Shown: in pieces, positions 25,563-33,748 of the stretch
Numbering within the stretch: position 1 is the stretch's first letter
Layout: every line of letters begins with the position of its first letter
Source: Proteiniphilum sp. UBA4977
Lineage (GTDB): Bacteria > Bacteroidota > Bacteroidia > Bacteroidales > Dysgonomonadaceae
Reading direction: 5' to 3'
Assembly: GCA_002398565.1 (NCBI GenBank)
Contig: DGZP01000013.1
Location: 426 to 35,161, forward strand
DNA: 34,736 bases
Made by a program: the position numbers and the translations under genes
Notes under the pieces: model-generated
Database searches by the model: none
The model's input: only the letters and a program-made list of their open reading frames with translations
Told to the model about the DNA's origin: nothing

Positions 25563-26486
25563 TTGAGGGCGCTTATTCTTACAATTATTTTACTTGCACT
25601 TTTACTTGCACTGGCTTTTGTCTCCCTTTTCGTGGGAGTGGGAGATCTATCTGTTTCCCTCATTGCCTTGAGCCGGTTACCCCGTACGGCCGCGCTGATT
25701 CTGGCAGGGGTGGGGATGAGCATCTCCGGCATAATCATGCAGCAGATGACACAGAACAAGTTTGTGTCGCCCACGACTGCCGGTACACTCGAAGCGGCGA
25801 AGATGGGGTTGCTGGTCTTTCTGATCTTTACACCTGAAGCCGGCATGACGCTCAAAATGTTGTCGGCATTCCTCTTTACCTTCCTGTCCAGCATGGTTTT
25901 TCTGGCGATCGTGCGGAGGATACGGCACCGCAATGTAATATTTGTTCCTCTTGTGGGGCTTATGTTCGGAGGAATTATCGGGTCCATATCTACCTTTTTC
26001 GCGGTGCAGCTGAATATTGTGCAGGATACCAACGCCTGGATGATGGGAGACTTTTCCGGGATCCTGCAGGGACGCTACGAACTGATTTATCTCACGTTGC
26101 CGGCTATCCTGATTACCTACCTCTATGCAAACAAGTTCACCCTGGTTGGTATGGGAGAAGATTTTTCCCGGAACCTGGGGTTGAACTACAGCGCCATCAT
26201 GAATATCGGCCTGTTTTGTGTCTCGCTCACGGTGAGTTCCGTGGTGATTACCGCCGGCGCCATTCCCTTTTTGGGACTGATAGTCCCCAACGTGGTGAGC
26301 ATCATCTTCGGAGATAATTTAAAGAAGACATTGCCCCTGGTGGCCTTGTCGGGTGCGATCTTTCTTTTGGTATGCGATATCATAGGCAGGATGGTGATCT
26401 ATCCGTATGAGGTGCCGATCGGAGTGACCGTCAGCATCATCGGATCCGTTATGTTCCTTTTTATGTTGTTATGGAAAAAAAGATAA
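25563..26486 (+). CDS. Siderophore ABC transporter permease 1 (FecCD family, YclN/CeuB-like)
   Basis: A 307-residue inner-membrane permease with about 8-10 hydrophobic helices. It carries family motifs SRLPRTAALILAGVGMSISG, MQQMTQNKFVSPTTAGT, LGLNYSAIMNIG and PFLGLIVPNVVSIIFGDNLKK. These resemble the catecholate/petrobactin permease YclN of Bacillus more than generic FecC. The start is decided by a strong Shine-Dalgarno sequence, AGGAGG at 25553-25558, four bases before TTG at 25563; an upstream in-frame TTG at 25527 would read through the leader hairpin. It overlaps the second permease by 16 bp. It forms the transmembrane half with that gene, and moves iron-siderophore across the inner membrane. 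Confidence 0.9.
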   Translation: MRALILTIILLALLLALAFVSLFVGVGDLSVSLIALSRLPRTAALILAGVGMSISGIIMQQMTQNKFVSPTTAGTLEAAKMGLLVFLIFTPEAGMTLKMLSAFLFTFLSSMVFLAIVRRIRHRNVIFVPLVGLMFGGIIGSISTFFAVQLNIVQDTNAWMMGDFSGILQGRYELIYLTLPAILITYLYANKFTLVGMGEDFSRNLGLNYSAIMNIGLFCVSLTVSSVVITAGAIPFLGLIVPNVVSIIFGDNLKKTLPLVALSGAIFLLVCDIIGRMVIYPYEVPIGVTVSIIGSVMFLFMLLWKKR

Positions 26487-27430
26487 ACATCAGAAGGAGC
26501 CTCTGGATCGCCTTGTTGCTGATGATGGCCAGTGGCATGCTTTTCCTCTTTTACAATCTGGGAGGCAGCTGGGAGTTTGCACTCCGGCTCAGGGGACTCA
26601 AGGTGGTGGCAATCCTTGTTGTGGCTGGGTGTGTAGCTTTCTCTTCGGTCGCTTTTCAGACGCTCACCAACAACCGGATTCTGACCCCCTCCATCATGGG
26701 TTTCGAGTCGCTCTACCTGCTGATACAGACGGTGATCGTCTACATGTACAGCGACCATACCTACCGCGTGTTGAGCAGCATCGACAACTTTCTGGTCTCT
26801 GTCGCCGGAATGATTGGATTTTCTTTTCTGCTTTATCTCCTGATTTACAAAAAGGGAAAAGATAATCTCCATCTGCTTTTACTGGTAGGGATTATATTGG
26901 GTACGCTCTTCTCCAGTCTCAGTTCCTTTATGCAGTTACTGATTGATCCGAACGACTTTTTCATTGTGCAGGGAAAGATGTTTGCCACCTTCAACAAGAT
27001 AAACAGCAAGCTGCTCTGGCCCTCCCTGGGTGTGATGACAGCCACGCTAATCATCGGATTCAGGATGACCAGATATCTGGATGTACTTGCACTGGGAAGG
27101 GATCAGGCCATCAACCTGGGACTGAACTATAACCGGGTGGTAAAGATGTTTCTGGTGATGATCGCGGTGCTGGTTTCCGTGTCTACCGCGCTGATAGGAC
27201 CCATCACCTTTTTGGGGCTGCTGGTTACAAACCTCACCTATGAGTTGTTTGGGACACATAAACACCACCTGTTGATTACAGGTTGTATCATGGTGTCGGC
27301 CACCGCATTGCTGATCGGACAGTTTCTTATGGAGCGGGTATTCAATCTTTCCATCCCGCTGAGCGCCATCATCAACATTGTGGGTGGGTTCTATTTTATC
27401 TACTTACTTTTAAGGGTTAAAAAATTATGA
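26471..27430 (+). CDS. Siderophore ABC transporter permease 2 (FecCD family, YclO/CeuC-like)
   Basis: A 319-residue polytopic inner-membrane protein, partner of the upstream permease. Family motifs are LKVVAILVVAGCVAFSSVAFQ, TNNRILTPSIMGFESLY, LGLNYNRVVKMF, and GPITFLGLLVTNLTYEL near residue 250, the cytoplasmic coupling region that contacts the ATPase. The ATG at 26471 overlaps the end of the first permease by 16 bp, and its own stop overlaps the ATPase start in an ATGA. This close packing shows one operon. The class resembles YclO/CeuC of catecholate-siderophore importers. Confidence 0.9.
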   Translation: MEKKINIRRSLWIALLLMMASGMLFLFYNLGGSWEFALRLRGLKVVAILVVAGCVAFSSVAFQTLTNNRILTPSIMGFESLYLLIQTVIVYMYSDHTYRVLSSIDNFLVSVAGMIGFSFLLYLLIYKKGKDNLHLLLLVGIILGTLFSSLSSFMQLLIDPNDFFIVQGKMFATFNKINSKLLWPSLGVMTATLIIGFRMTRYLDVLALGRDQAINLGLNYNRVVKMFLVMIAVLVSVSTALIGPITFLGLLVTNLTYELFGTHKHHLLITGCIMVSATALLIGQFLMERVFNLSIPLSAIINIVGGFYFIYLLLRVKKL

Positions 27431-28182
27431 TCGAAGTTCAGGAAATTACCAAGCAATATGGGGAAAAGGTCGTGCTCGAAAAGGTGGGACTTCAGTTTCA
27501 CAAGGGGAAGGTTACCTCACTGATCGGCAGCAACGGCGCCGGCAAGAGCACCCTGCTTTCCGTCATCAGCCGTCTACTCTCGCAGGACGAGGGAGTAGTG
27601 ATGGTGGATGAGAAGAATGTCACAGAGTATAAGAACCGGATGCTGGCACAGCGGCTCTCCATCTTAAAACAGTCGAACCACGTCAGGTTGAAACTGACGG
27701 TGCGCGAGCTGGTCTCCTTCGGCAGGTTTCCCTATTCACAGGATAAGCTGACCAGGGAGGACGTGAAGAAGGTGGACAGGGCGATCGATTTCCTTAATCT
27801 GAGATCGATAGAGCATGCCTATATCGATGAGCTGAGCGGGGGACAGAAGCAGCGTGCCTATATGGCGATGGTGGTCGCCCAGGATACGGAGTACGTATTA
27901 CTGGATGAACCCCTGAACAACCTCGATATGAAGCATTCGGTGCAGACCATGAAAATGATGCGTCAGCTGGCCGATGAACTGGGTAAGACCATCATCGTCG
28001 TGCTGCATGACATCAATTTCGCTTCTCACTATTCCGACTATATTGTCGCCCTGAAAGATGGCAAGGTTGTCTATCATGATACCACCGATAATATTATCCG
28101 TGAAGATGTACTCAGAGATGTATTTGGTGTTCGTGTGAAAATATGCATGTTCGATAATAAAAGGATTTGTAATTATTTCTGA
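27427..28182 (+). CDS. Siderophore ABC transporter ATPase (YclP/CeuD-like)
   Basis: A 251-residue cytosolic ATPase. Walker A is GSNGAGKST (about 34-42), the Q-loop glutamine is in ILKQSN (about 83), the signature LSGGQKQR is near 138-145, Walker B is YVLLDEP (about 156-162), and the H-loop histidine is in VVLHDINFASHYSD. The segments FGRFPYSQ, VVAQDTEYVLLDEPLNNLDMKHSV and LHDINFASHYSDYIVAL closely recall the Bacillus YclP protein. It starts on the ATGA overlap with permease 2. It powers iron-siderophore import. Confidence 0.93.
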   Translation: MIEVQEITKQYGEKVVLEKVGLQFHKGKVTSLIGSNGAGKSTLLSVISRLLSQDEGVVMVDEKNVTEYKNRMLAQRLSILKQSNHVRLKLTVRELVSFGRFPYSQDKLTREDVKKVDRAIDFLNLRSIEHAYIDELSGGQKQRAYMAMVVAQDTEYVLLDEPLNNLDMKHSVQTMKMMRQLADELGKTIIVVLHDINFASHYSDYIVALKDGKVVYHDTTDNIIREDVLRDVFGVRVKICMFDNKRICNYF

Positions 28183-28296
28183 AAGTAGCGGTCAGCGATC
28201 AGCTCTTTTACGTGTGGTTGGTGTCAGATTTGCGATTTTAGATTAAGATTAAGTATTCAGTAATAAAATTTCAATTCAATAAAAGACAAATACAGT

Positions 28297-29250
28297 ATGA
28301 ACAAGAATAGTTTGGTTTTGTGGCTTGCGATGCTCCCTGGTATTATGATGCTCCTCAGCGCATGCGGAGGCAATCAACAAAAAAGTGGTACCGGAGAGGG
28401 CAGGGGTGATGAAACGGTCACGATCACCCATACACTGGGTAGCGTGGAGGTGATAAAGAACCCTCGTAGGGTGGTGGTACTCGATTTTTCTGCCCTGGAA
28501 AATCTTGATTATCTGGGGATAAAACCGGTGGCAGTGCCGAAAACCAGTATGCCGTCCCATTTGCGTAAGTACAAGGACGACGCTTCCATTGTGGATGTGG
28601 GAAGCGTGGTGGAGGTGAACCTGGAGAAGATAAACGAGGCACAGCCCGATTTGATCATCATGGGTAACAGGCTGGCAGATTTTTACGATCAACTTGCTGC
28701 CATTGCGCCGGTGATATATCCCACGGTTGTGGATGCGGGCGATTTTATGAATGCCTTTGAAAAGAATCTTGATGATCTGGCGCTGCTCTTCGATAAACAG
28801 GTAGAAGCAGAAAAGGCAAAAGCCGACATCCGCTCGAAAGTGGAGGAGGTAAAGAAGCGGACAGCCATCTCCGATGAGAAGGCATTGATCCTGTTACACA
28901 ACCGGGGTCGCTTTAGTGCCTATGGCAGCGGATCTCGTTTTGGCGTCGTGCATGATGTGCTGGGCGTGAAAGAAGCAGTCGTGGGTCTGGATACGCACCG
29001 CCATGGCAATCCTGTTTCGAGTGAGTTTATACAGAAGACCAATCCCGATATCATCTTTATCATAGATCGCAGCCGGGTGGTAGACAACGAGATTACCAAT
29101 AAAGAAGAGATCGAAAACAGCCTGATTAAGCAGACCAACGCATCTAAAAACAGGAAGATCTACTATCTCAACCCGGAAATGTGGTATCTGGCCGGAGGGG
29201 GCATCACCTCCGTCAGCGTAATGATTGATGAGGTAGCACAAGCATTTTAA
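28297..29250 (+). CDS. Siderophore-binding lipoprotein (YclQ/CeuE-like)
   Basis: A 317-residue SPII lipoprotein (LLSAC, Cys23) with the two-lobed helix-backbone fold of class III binding proteins. The CeuE ligand set can be matched by spacing: H236 in RHGNPVSSEF and Y297 in EMWYLAGG, 61 residues apart as CeuE H227 and Y288 are, plus arginines R125, R214 and R258, of which R214 and R258 keep the 22-residue spacing to the histidine. In CeuE the histidine and tyrosine complete iron coordination of tetradentate catecholates, and the arginines neutralise charge. The gene follows the ATPase by 114 bp; no clear promoter lies in that gap. Catecholate or salmochelin-like linear ligands are inferred. 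Confidence 0.92.
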   Translation: MNKNSLVLWLAMLPGIMMLLSACGGNQQKSGTGEGRGDETVTITHTLGSVEVIKNPRRVVVLDFSALENLDYLGIKPVAVPKTSMPSHLRKYKDDASIVDVGSVVEVNLEKINEAQPDLIIMGNRLADFYDQLAAIAPVIYPTVVDAGDFMNAFEKNLDDLALLFDKQVEAEKAKADIRSKVEEVKKRTAISDEKALILLHNRGRFSAYGSGSRFGVVHDVLGVKEAVVGLDTHRHGNPVSSEFIQKTNPDIIFIIDRSRVVDNEITNKEEIENSLIKQTNASKNRKIYYLNPEMWYLAGGGITSVSVMIDEVAQAF

Positions 29251-29302
29251 TTTATTACTTTTCAACAGATTCAGTTATTCACCGGCGTACTCAGCAGCTG
29301 TT

Positions 29303-29596
29303 ATGTCCGGATGGCATGAGAGTTCAACCCGGTACAATGGAACCCCGACGACATCGGAAACAAAAACTACTGTTGCTTCTCCCATTAAGAAGGGTCTAAA
29401 TCAGCTTGTAATAAAATATTACAGCGGTTTCGACACCGCCTTCTCCTATGGTGTCAACCCCTTGTTTGTATGGTGGATATATTCACAGAGTCAGGCTTCC
29501 GCAACAGTTGAAAAAGAGGAGATCATGCTGTTTCGATACGTGTGGGTGATGCTTCCTCCCACGTTTCACCCATGCGACCGCATAACCTGCAGATAA
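29303..29596 (+). pseudogene. Possible remnant of a glycosidase C-terminus in a gene-poor gap
   Basis: The 484-bp stretch 29251-29734 holds no convincing complete gene. A 97-codon frame in it contains residues 27-62 (29381-29488) reading KKGLNQLVIKYYSGFD, then SYGVNP and WWIYSQ. That pattern recalls the terminal beta-sandwich of GH29 alpha-L-fucosidases and similar enzymes. The first 26 and last 30 codons look random, with no signal peptide. I regard it as either a decayed fragment or chance; the family suggestion is weak. The remainder of the gap shows only the promoter for the next operon. Confidence 0.25.
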
Positions 29597-29635
29597 CGAT
29601 ACACTAACCTGTTTACACTTGTTAGTTTTCACAAT

Positions 29636-29666
29636 TTTATTTTTTGTATCTCTTTTTGTATCTTTG
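29636..29666 (+). promoter_or_regulatory. Promoter of the ArsC-like/dusB operon
   Basis: TATCTTTG (29659-29666) matches TAnnTTTG, with TTTA (one mismatch) 19 bases upstream at 29636-29639. Initiation near 29673 leaves a leader of about 60 bases before the ATG at 29735. Confidence 0.6.
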
Positions 29667-29734
29667 CACCCTAAAATCACAGTATTAGGGCTTCCTGAAT
29701 GTATATGAAGGCGCATGAAATAAACTGAATGTAA

Positions 29735-30094
29735 ATGAAACCACTTTTTATTCATTATCCCAAGTGCGGCACTTGCCGTAAGGCGGCCAAATGGCTGAGA
29801 GTTCACGGAGTTGAGGTAACGGCAAGGGACATTGTAGAAGAGAACCCCAAAAAAGAAGAACTCTCCGAATGGATCAAAAAGAGCGGCCTGCCGATCAGCC
29901 GTTTTTTCAACACTTCCGGCATGATATACAGGGAGCAGAACTTGAAAGAGAAGGTAAAGAGCGCATCTGAAAATGAGCTGCTCGATCTGTTGTCCTCAAA
30001 TGGAATGGTGGTGAAGAGACCCATTGTTGTGACAGATGATTTTGTGTTGGTAGGTTTCAACGAGAAAGAGTGGAAAGAGAAATTAGGAAAATGA
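29735..30094 (+). CDS. ArsC/Spx/YffB-family thioredoxin-fold protein
   Basis: A 119-residue cytosolic protein of the ArsC-like thioredoxin superfamily. A CxxC lies at C11-C14 in YPKCGTCRKA, the middle helices contain SGMIYREQNLKEKV, and the cis-proline region reads VKRPIVV near residues 93-99. The family includes arsenate reductases, Spx-type regulators and uncharacterised YffB/YusI proteins. Nothing nearby (no ArsR, ArsB or Acr3) supports arsenic resistance, so a housekeeping thiol role is more likely. Its TGA overlaps the dusB ATG in ATGA, so the two are co-translated. Confidence 0.88.
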   Translation: MKPLFIHYPKCGTCRKAAKWLRVHGVEVTARDIVEENPKKEELSEWIKKSGLPISRFFNTSGMIYREQNLKEKVKSASENELLDLLSSNGMVVKRPIVVTDDFVLVGFNEKEWKEKLGK

Positions 30095-31086
30095 AGATTG
30101 CCCACATTGAATTTCCGGAAAGGCCGGTATTTCTTGCTCCGATGGAAGATGTCACCGATGTCGGATTCAGGTTGTTTTGCAGGCAGTTCGGAGCCGATAT
30201 GGTCTATACCGAATTCATTTCGAGTGATGCCCTTATTCGCGACGTAAAAAAGACAAAGCGAAAAATTTTTTTCAGTGATGAAGAACGTCCTATTGGCATT
30301 CAGATATATGGCAGTGACCCTGATGCGATGGTGGAGGCTGCCAGAATTTGTGAAGAGGCCGATCCGGATCTGATTGATATCAACTTCGGATGTCCCGTAA
30401 GGAAAATTGCAGGCAAGGGAGCGGGGTCCGGCATGATGCGTACGCCCGATGTGATGCTGGAGATCACCCGGAAAGTGGTTAAAGCGGTGAAGAAGCCGGT
30501 AACTGTAAAGACCCGACTGGGATGGGACGATAACTCGAAGATCATTGTGGAACTGGCTGAGCAGCTACAGGATTGCGGTATTGCAGCACTTACTCTGCAC
30601 GGTCGCACCCGCGCACAGATGTATAAGGGGGAGGCCGACTGGTCACTGATTGGAGCTGTGAAGAACAATCCCCGGATACATATCCCCATCATTGGTAATG
30701 GTGATGTAACCACCCCTGAGATGACAAAACAACGGTTTGAAGAGACCGGCGTGGATGCAGTGATGATTGGTCGCGGTAGCATTGGACAGCCATGGATATT
30801 CCGGGAGGTGAAACATTTTATGGAAACTGGGAAGCACGCTCCGAAGGAGTCGTTCGGCTGGTATCTCGACGTATTGAAAAAACAGGTACAGGAAAGCGTA
30901 GAGCGCCTGGACGAAGTACGTGGCATCCTGCATATGCGTCGTCATATAGCGGCAACACCCCTTTTTAAGGGTATACCCGATTTCAAAGCTACCCGCATTG
31001 CAATGTTGAAGGCTGCTACATTGAGTGAATTGTTTGCCATCATGGACAATGTGGAAAATGTGATTTTTTTCCCTGCCGAAGCATAG
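30091..31086 (+). CDS. dusB: tRNA-dihydrouridine synthase, DusB type
   Basis: A 331-residue FMN-dependent enzyme that reduces specific uridines in the tRNA D-loop. The TIM-barrel part carries LAPMEDVTDVGFR (15-27), INFGCPVRKIAGKGAG with the catalytic C101, K140 in VKTRLGW, LHGRTRAQMYKG with H170, IGNGDV (201-206) and GRGSIGQPWIF (228-238) for the FMN phosphate. A helical C-terminal domain follows. The ATG at 30091 sits in an ATGA overlap with the preceding stop and opens MKIAHIEFPERP; the GTG at 30070 would add seven residues and is less likely. The assignment to DusB over other Dus subfamilies rests on length and NifR3-like motifs. Confidence 0.9.
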   Translation: MKIAHIEFPERPVFLAPMEDVTDVGFRLFCRQFGADMVYTEFISSDALIRDVKKTKRKIFFSDEERPIGIQIYGSDPDAMVEAARICEEADPDLIDINFGCPVRKIAGKGAGSGMMRTPDVMLEITRKVVKAVKKPVTVKTRLGWDDNSKIIVELAEQLQDCGIAALTLHGRTRAQMYKGEADWSLIGAVKNNPRIHIPIIGNGDVTTPEMTKQRFEETGVDAVMIGRGSIGQPWIFREVKHFMETGKHAPKESFGWYLDVLKKQVQESVERLDEVRGILHMRRHIAATPLFKGIPDFKATRIAMLKAATLSELFAIMDNVENVIFFPAEA

Positions 31087-31126
31087 AAAACTGGTGAAGT
31101 TTAGCATCATTATTTTAGTTTTATGC

Positions 31127-31134
31127 TATCTTTG
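31127..31134 (+). promoter_or_regulatory. -7 element of the Rrf2 gene promoter
   Basis: TATCTTTG is an exact TAnnTTTG match 40 bp after dusB. No good TTTG was found at the expected upstream spacing. It overlaps the ATG at 31123, which argues that this ATG is not the start and that translation begins at 31153. Confidence 0.5.
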
Positions 31135-31152
31135 TATGTTGGCAAAGTGGGA

Positions 31153-31581
31153 ATGAAAATAAACACAAAAATAAGGTATGGGCTACGGACAATGATTGAG
31201 ATTGCTGATTGCCAGAGTCCCGAAGGTATCCTTCAAAAGGAAATAGCAAAGAGGCAACAAATTTCAGTCAAATATCTCGATTATATTGTCAGCGCTCTCA
31301 AATTGAAGGGGTTAATAAGAAATGTCGGAGGAAGGGGGAGTGGTTATGTGCTCGCCCGGTCTCCTGTTGAGATTACCATGCTGGATATTTATACGGCATT
31401 TGAATCGGTTCTTGTTGTACAATGCGTTTCAGATGAATCGTTCTGTGAACGTTCTTCGCTTTGCTGTAAAGCGAATCTTTACTGGAAACAGTTTCACAGA
31501 CAGTTTGTGGAAATGCTTTCCGGAAGAAATCTGGAACAAATCATGCAGGAAACGAAAGAAGATTGTGCACTGTGCATGTAG
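31153..31581 (+). CDS. Rrf2-family transcriptional regulator with Fe-S-type cysteines
   Basis: A 142-residue regulator. The N-terminal winged helix begins INTKIRYGLRTMIEIA and contains ISVKYLDYIVSALKLKGLIRNVGGRGSGYVLAR, the classic Rrf2/IscR recognition helix and wing. Cysteines C91, C98 and C104 (with C105) have the spacing C-x6-C-x5-C, close to the cluster-binding cysteines of IscR and NsrR, and a further C138xxC141 ends the protein. This suggests an iron-sulfur cluster sensor of redox, nitric oxide or iron. The start at 31153 is chosen because a promoter element overlaps the earlier ATG at 31123. The downstream YceI-barrel-YceI genes are the probable targets. Confidence 0.9.
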   Translation: MKINTKIRYGLRTMIEIADCQSPEGILQKEIAKRQQISVKYLDYIVSALKLKGLIRNVGGRGSGYVLARSPVEITMLDIYTAFESVLVVQCVSDESFCERSSLCCKANLYWKQFHRQFVEMLSGRNLEQIMQETKEDCALCM

Positions 31582-31666
31582 TTTTTTTATGGGTCAATTC
31601 CTATCAAAACTATAGCATTTATTCGCAATTTCTGTCAGGAACTATTTTTATACAAGGTTAATCAAT

Positions 31667-31727
31667 ACGCTCAAATGCGTGCCAAACCAGAACCGAAAAC
31701 GGGATGTAATCCCAGCAAACCTATAGG
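31667..31727 (+). other. Leader of the YceI gene with several small inverted repeats
   Basis: Within the 183-bp gap between the Rrf2 and YceI genes lie ACGC-N6-GCGT (31667-31680), CCG-AAAA-CGG (31693-31702), GGGA-N5-TCCC (31701-31713) and the palindrome CCTATAGG (31720-31727). The stretch is richer in GC than the flanks. It may be a structured 5' leader or regulator site; no known RNA family is recognised. Confidence 0.3.
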
Positions 31728-31764
31728 AATACTAAAATTATTAATAAACTATTTGCATATATTT

Positions 31765-32382
31765 ATGAAAACGATTTTATTTAACAGACGAACCGTATCT
31801 GTGTTTTTATTTATGTTTATCACGGCTGGTGTTCTGGTTCATTCCCAGACTCTCTCCATCAAATCTTCCGAGGTAGTTATTAACGGAGAGACAAATGTGA
31901 ATCACAATTTTACAATAAAAGCGACAGAATTGAGCGGCAAAATGACTGTGGCCGACAATCGTCCGCAGGCCCTGACTGTGGAAATACCCGTTCGCTCTCT
32001 CATCAGCGGCGAAAAACTGATGGATAAGAAGACACACGAAGCTTTCAATGAACCAAAGAATCCAAAAATTCTTTTTCAAATGACAGAATTAAACTCCATT
32101 CAGGTGAATGGTGAGAATATTGCAGTGACAGTTACAGGAAATCTTTCGCTGAAGGGTGCTACAAAGAAAGTGACACTAAAAGCAGACGGAAAGGAAATGA
32201 GCCCCGGTGTATATACTTTTCAGGGGGTATTACCTGTAAAGATGAGCGACTATGGTATGAAAGCGCCTACTGCGATGCTGGGTACCATGAAAACAAAAGA
32301 CCAGGTAACGGTGAATTATAAAGTGACTTTTGAAGGAGCATCGATTAATTTTAATTCAACAGCATATTCACAGAATAAATGA
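31765..32382 (+). CDS. YceI-family secreted lipocalin-like protein
   Basis: A 205-residue protein with an SPI signal peptide (LVHSQ/TL, about residue 28) and a YceI domain over the rest. YceI proteins form a long antiparallel beta-barrel that binds polyisoprenoids or other amphiphiles in the periplasm. Matching segments are NHNFTIKATELSGKMTV, the LTVEIPVRSLISGEKLMDKKTHEAF region, KNPKILFQMTEL, VTGNLSLKGATKKVTL and PVKMSDYGMKAP. An ATG at 31675 would add 30 residues without signal features; the ATG at 31765 precedes a normal signal sequence. It is separated by 25 bp from the downstream outer-membrane barrel and is likely co-transcribed with it. Confidence 0.88.
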   Translation: MKTILFNRRTVSVFLFMFITAGVLVHSQTLSIKSSEVVINGETNVNHNFTIKATELSGKMTVADNRPQALTVEIPVRSLISGEKLMDKKTHEAFNEPKNPKILFQMTELNSIQVNGENIAVTVTGNLSLKGATKKVTLKADGKEMSPGVYTFQGVLPVKMSDYGMKAPTAMLGTMKTKDQVTVNYKVTFEGASINFNSTAYSQNK

Positions 32383-32407
32383 TTATTTACTATTAAACAA
32401 AGAATGA

Positions 32408-33730
32408 ATGAAAATGAAAAAAAGAAGTCTCTTTACGGTAGTCGCAATTTTAACCGCTTTCGTTACGTTTGCCCAGTTACGTCCGACGAACAAGGAAGGT
32501 ATAAATGCTTTTGAAACACCGAAGACAGAAACAGATTTTGATGGATTGAAAGTGAAGATTGGAGGTGCTTTGACGCTTCCTTATACTACACTTAATCACA
32601 GCAACGCACACGGAGAGTATGTAAGTGACAATCCGTTGACGTTGGTTCCGCTGACCAATAACTTTGGTTTGCCACAAGCCAATCTGTTTATAAAATCAAA
32701 TCTGTCAGATGGAATTTACCTGAATTTTGAGCTTTACCTGGCTTCCCGCCATCACAATGAAACATGGGTTAAAGGCGGTTTCCTTCAATTGGAGAAAATG
32801 CCGTTTCTCCCCTGGGATTTTGTCGATGAAATCATGGAGGTTACCACCATCAAAGTAGGTCAGTTCGACGTGAACTATGGCGATGCACATTTCCGTCGCT
32901 CCGACGGTGGCCTCACTTTTTATAATCCTTTTATGGAAAACCACATTATGGATGAGTTTGCCACTGAAATTGGCGCAGAGGTGGACGTACATCTCGCAGA
33001 CTTCACCGTGGTGGGAGCCATTACCAACGGACAGCTCAATCCCACGTTGCAGAAGATCGATACGACCGAAGCCGCCAACAGATACTCCAACGGGAAAATG
33101 AATCCTGCACTGATTGGAAAACTGGCTTACGACAAGCAGTTCAATGATCAGTTTCGTCTTCGAGTGAGCGGTTCCGGGTATTACACTGCCGGTTCATACA
33201 AGAACACGCTTTTCGGGGGAGATCGTACAGGTTCCAATTATTACGGGGTGATGTATCACGTTGCGCCGAGCAGTTCAACTTTCACAAACGGGCGATTCAA
33301 TCCCGGTTTTGGTGATAAGGTAAAAGCCATGATGGGGAACTTGTTTTTGAAATATTCACCGGTAAATGGACTTTCTCTCGAATCGTTTACGACTCTTGAA
33401 CAGGTAAAGGGACGCAGTGCCAACGAGAAAGAACTGAGAGATGCCAATCAGTTTGTTACCGACCTGGTTGTACGTTTCGGTGCCGATGAACAATTCTATG
33501 TAGGTGGCCGCTACAACAAATTGAAGGCCGATATGGCAGCAGTTGGAAACACGCCCGCTTATAAGGCTGACATCAATCGTACTGCCATTGCAGCAGGTTG
33601 GTATATGACAAAAAATGTCATGGCCAAAGTGGAGTATGTGAAGCAAAATTATGATGGATTCCCTACCAGCAGTATTTATTCGGATGCTCAATTCGACGGA
33701 TTGACGCTTGCCGGATCCATCGCATTCTAG
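32408..33730 (+). CDS. Outer-membrane beta-barrel protein, porin-like, function unknown
   Basis: A 440-residue protein with an SPI signal (TAFVTFAQ, cleavage about residue 22). The mature part alternates short aromatic and polar strands, with repeated patterns such as GIYLNFELYLASR, TIKVGQFDVNYGDAHFRR, FYVGGRYNK-like strands and YMTKNVMAKVEYVKQNY, consistent with a 16-strand-type porin barrel such as phosphate-selective or OprB-like families. It ends in LAGSIAF with a terminal phenylalanine, the BAM recognition signal. I do not recognise a specific substrate. It lies between two YceI-family genes, and a 12-bp perfect hairpin follows it. ATG at 32414 is an alternative start. Confidence 0.8.
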   Translation: MKMKKRSLFTVVAILTAFVTFAQLRPTNKEGINAFETPKTETDFDGLKVKIGGALTLPYTTLNHSNAHGEYVSDNPLTLVPLTNNFGLPQANLFIKSNLSDGIYLNFELYLASRHHNETWVKGGFLQLEKMPFLPWDFVDEIMEVTTIKVGQFDVNYGDAHFRRSDGGLTFYNPFMENHIMDEFATEIGAEVDVHLADFTVVGAITNGQLNPTLQKIDTTEAANRYSNGKMNPALIGKLAYDKQFNDQFRLRVSGSGYYTAGSYKNTLFGGDRTGSNYYGVMYHVAPSSSTFTNGRFNPGFGDKVKAMMGNLFLKYSPVNGLSLESFTTLEQVKGRSANEKELRDANQFVTDLVVRFGADEQFYVGGRYNKLKADMAAVGNTPAYKADINRTAIAAGWYMTKNVMAKVEYVKQNYDGFPTSSIYSDAQFDGLTLAGSIAF

Positions 33731-33748
33731 ACAGTTTTCATAAAAATG

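Noticed and set aside
25544..26032. A 162-codon minus-strand open frame
   Set aside because: It is antisense to the first permease, whose transmembrane motifs are clear.
28225..28232. Promoter for the binding-protein gene (CAGATTTG)
   Set aside because: The first base mismatches TAnnTTTG and no TTTG lies at the right distance; read-through from the ATPase is simpler.
29735..30094. Arsenic resistance gene arsC
   Set aside because: The fold and CxxC fit the wider ArsC/Spx family, but no arsenic genes are linked and the partner is dusB.
30300..30926. A 208-codon minus-strand open frame
   Set aside because: It is the shadow of dusB; its serine/cysteine-rich translation is typical of an antisense frame.
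31667..31727. Known riboswitch (cobalamin, SAM, TPP, c-di-GMP) before YceI
   Set aside because: None of the conserved cores of these classes could be found; only small unrelated stems.
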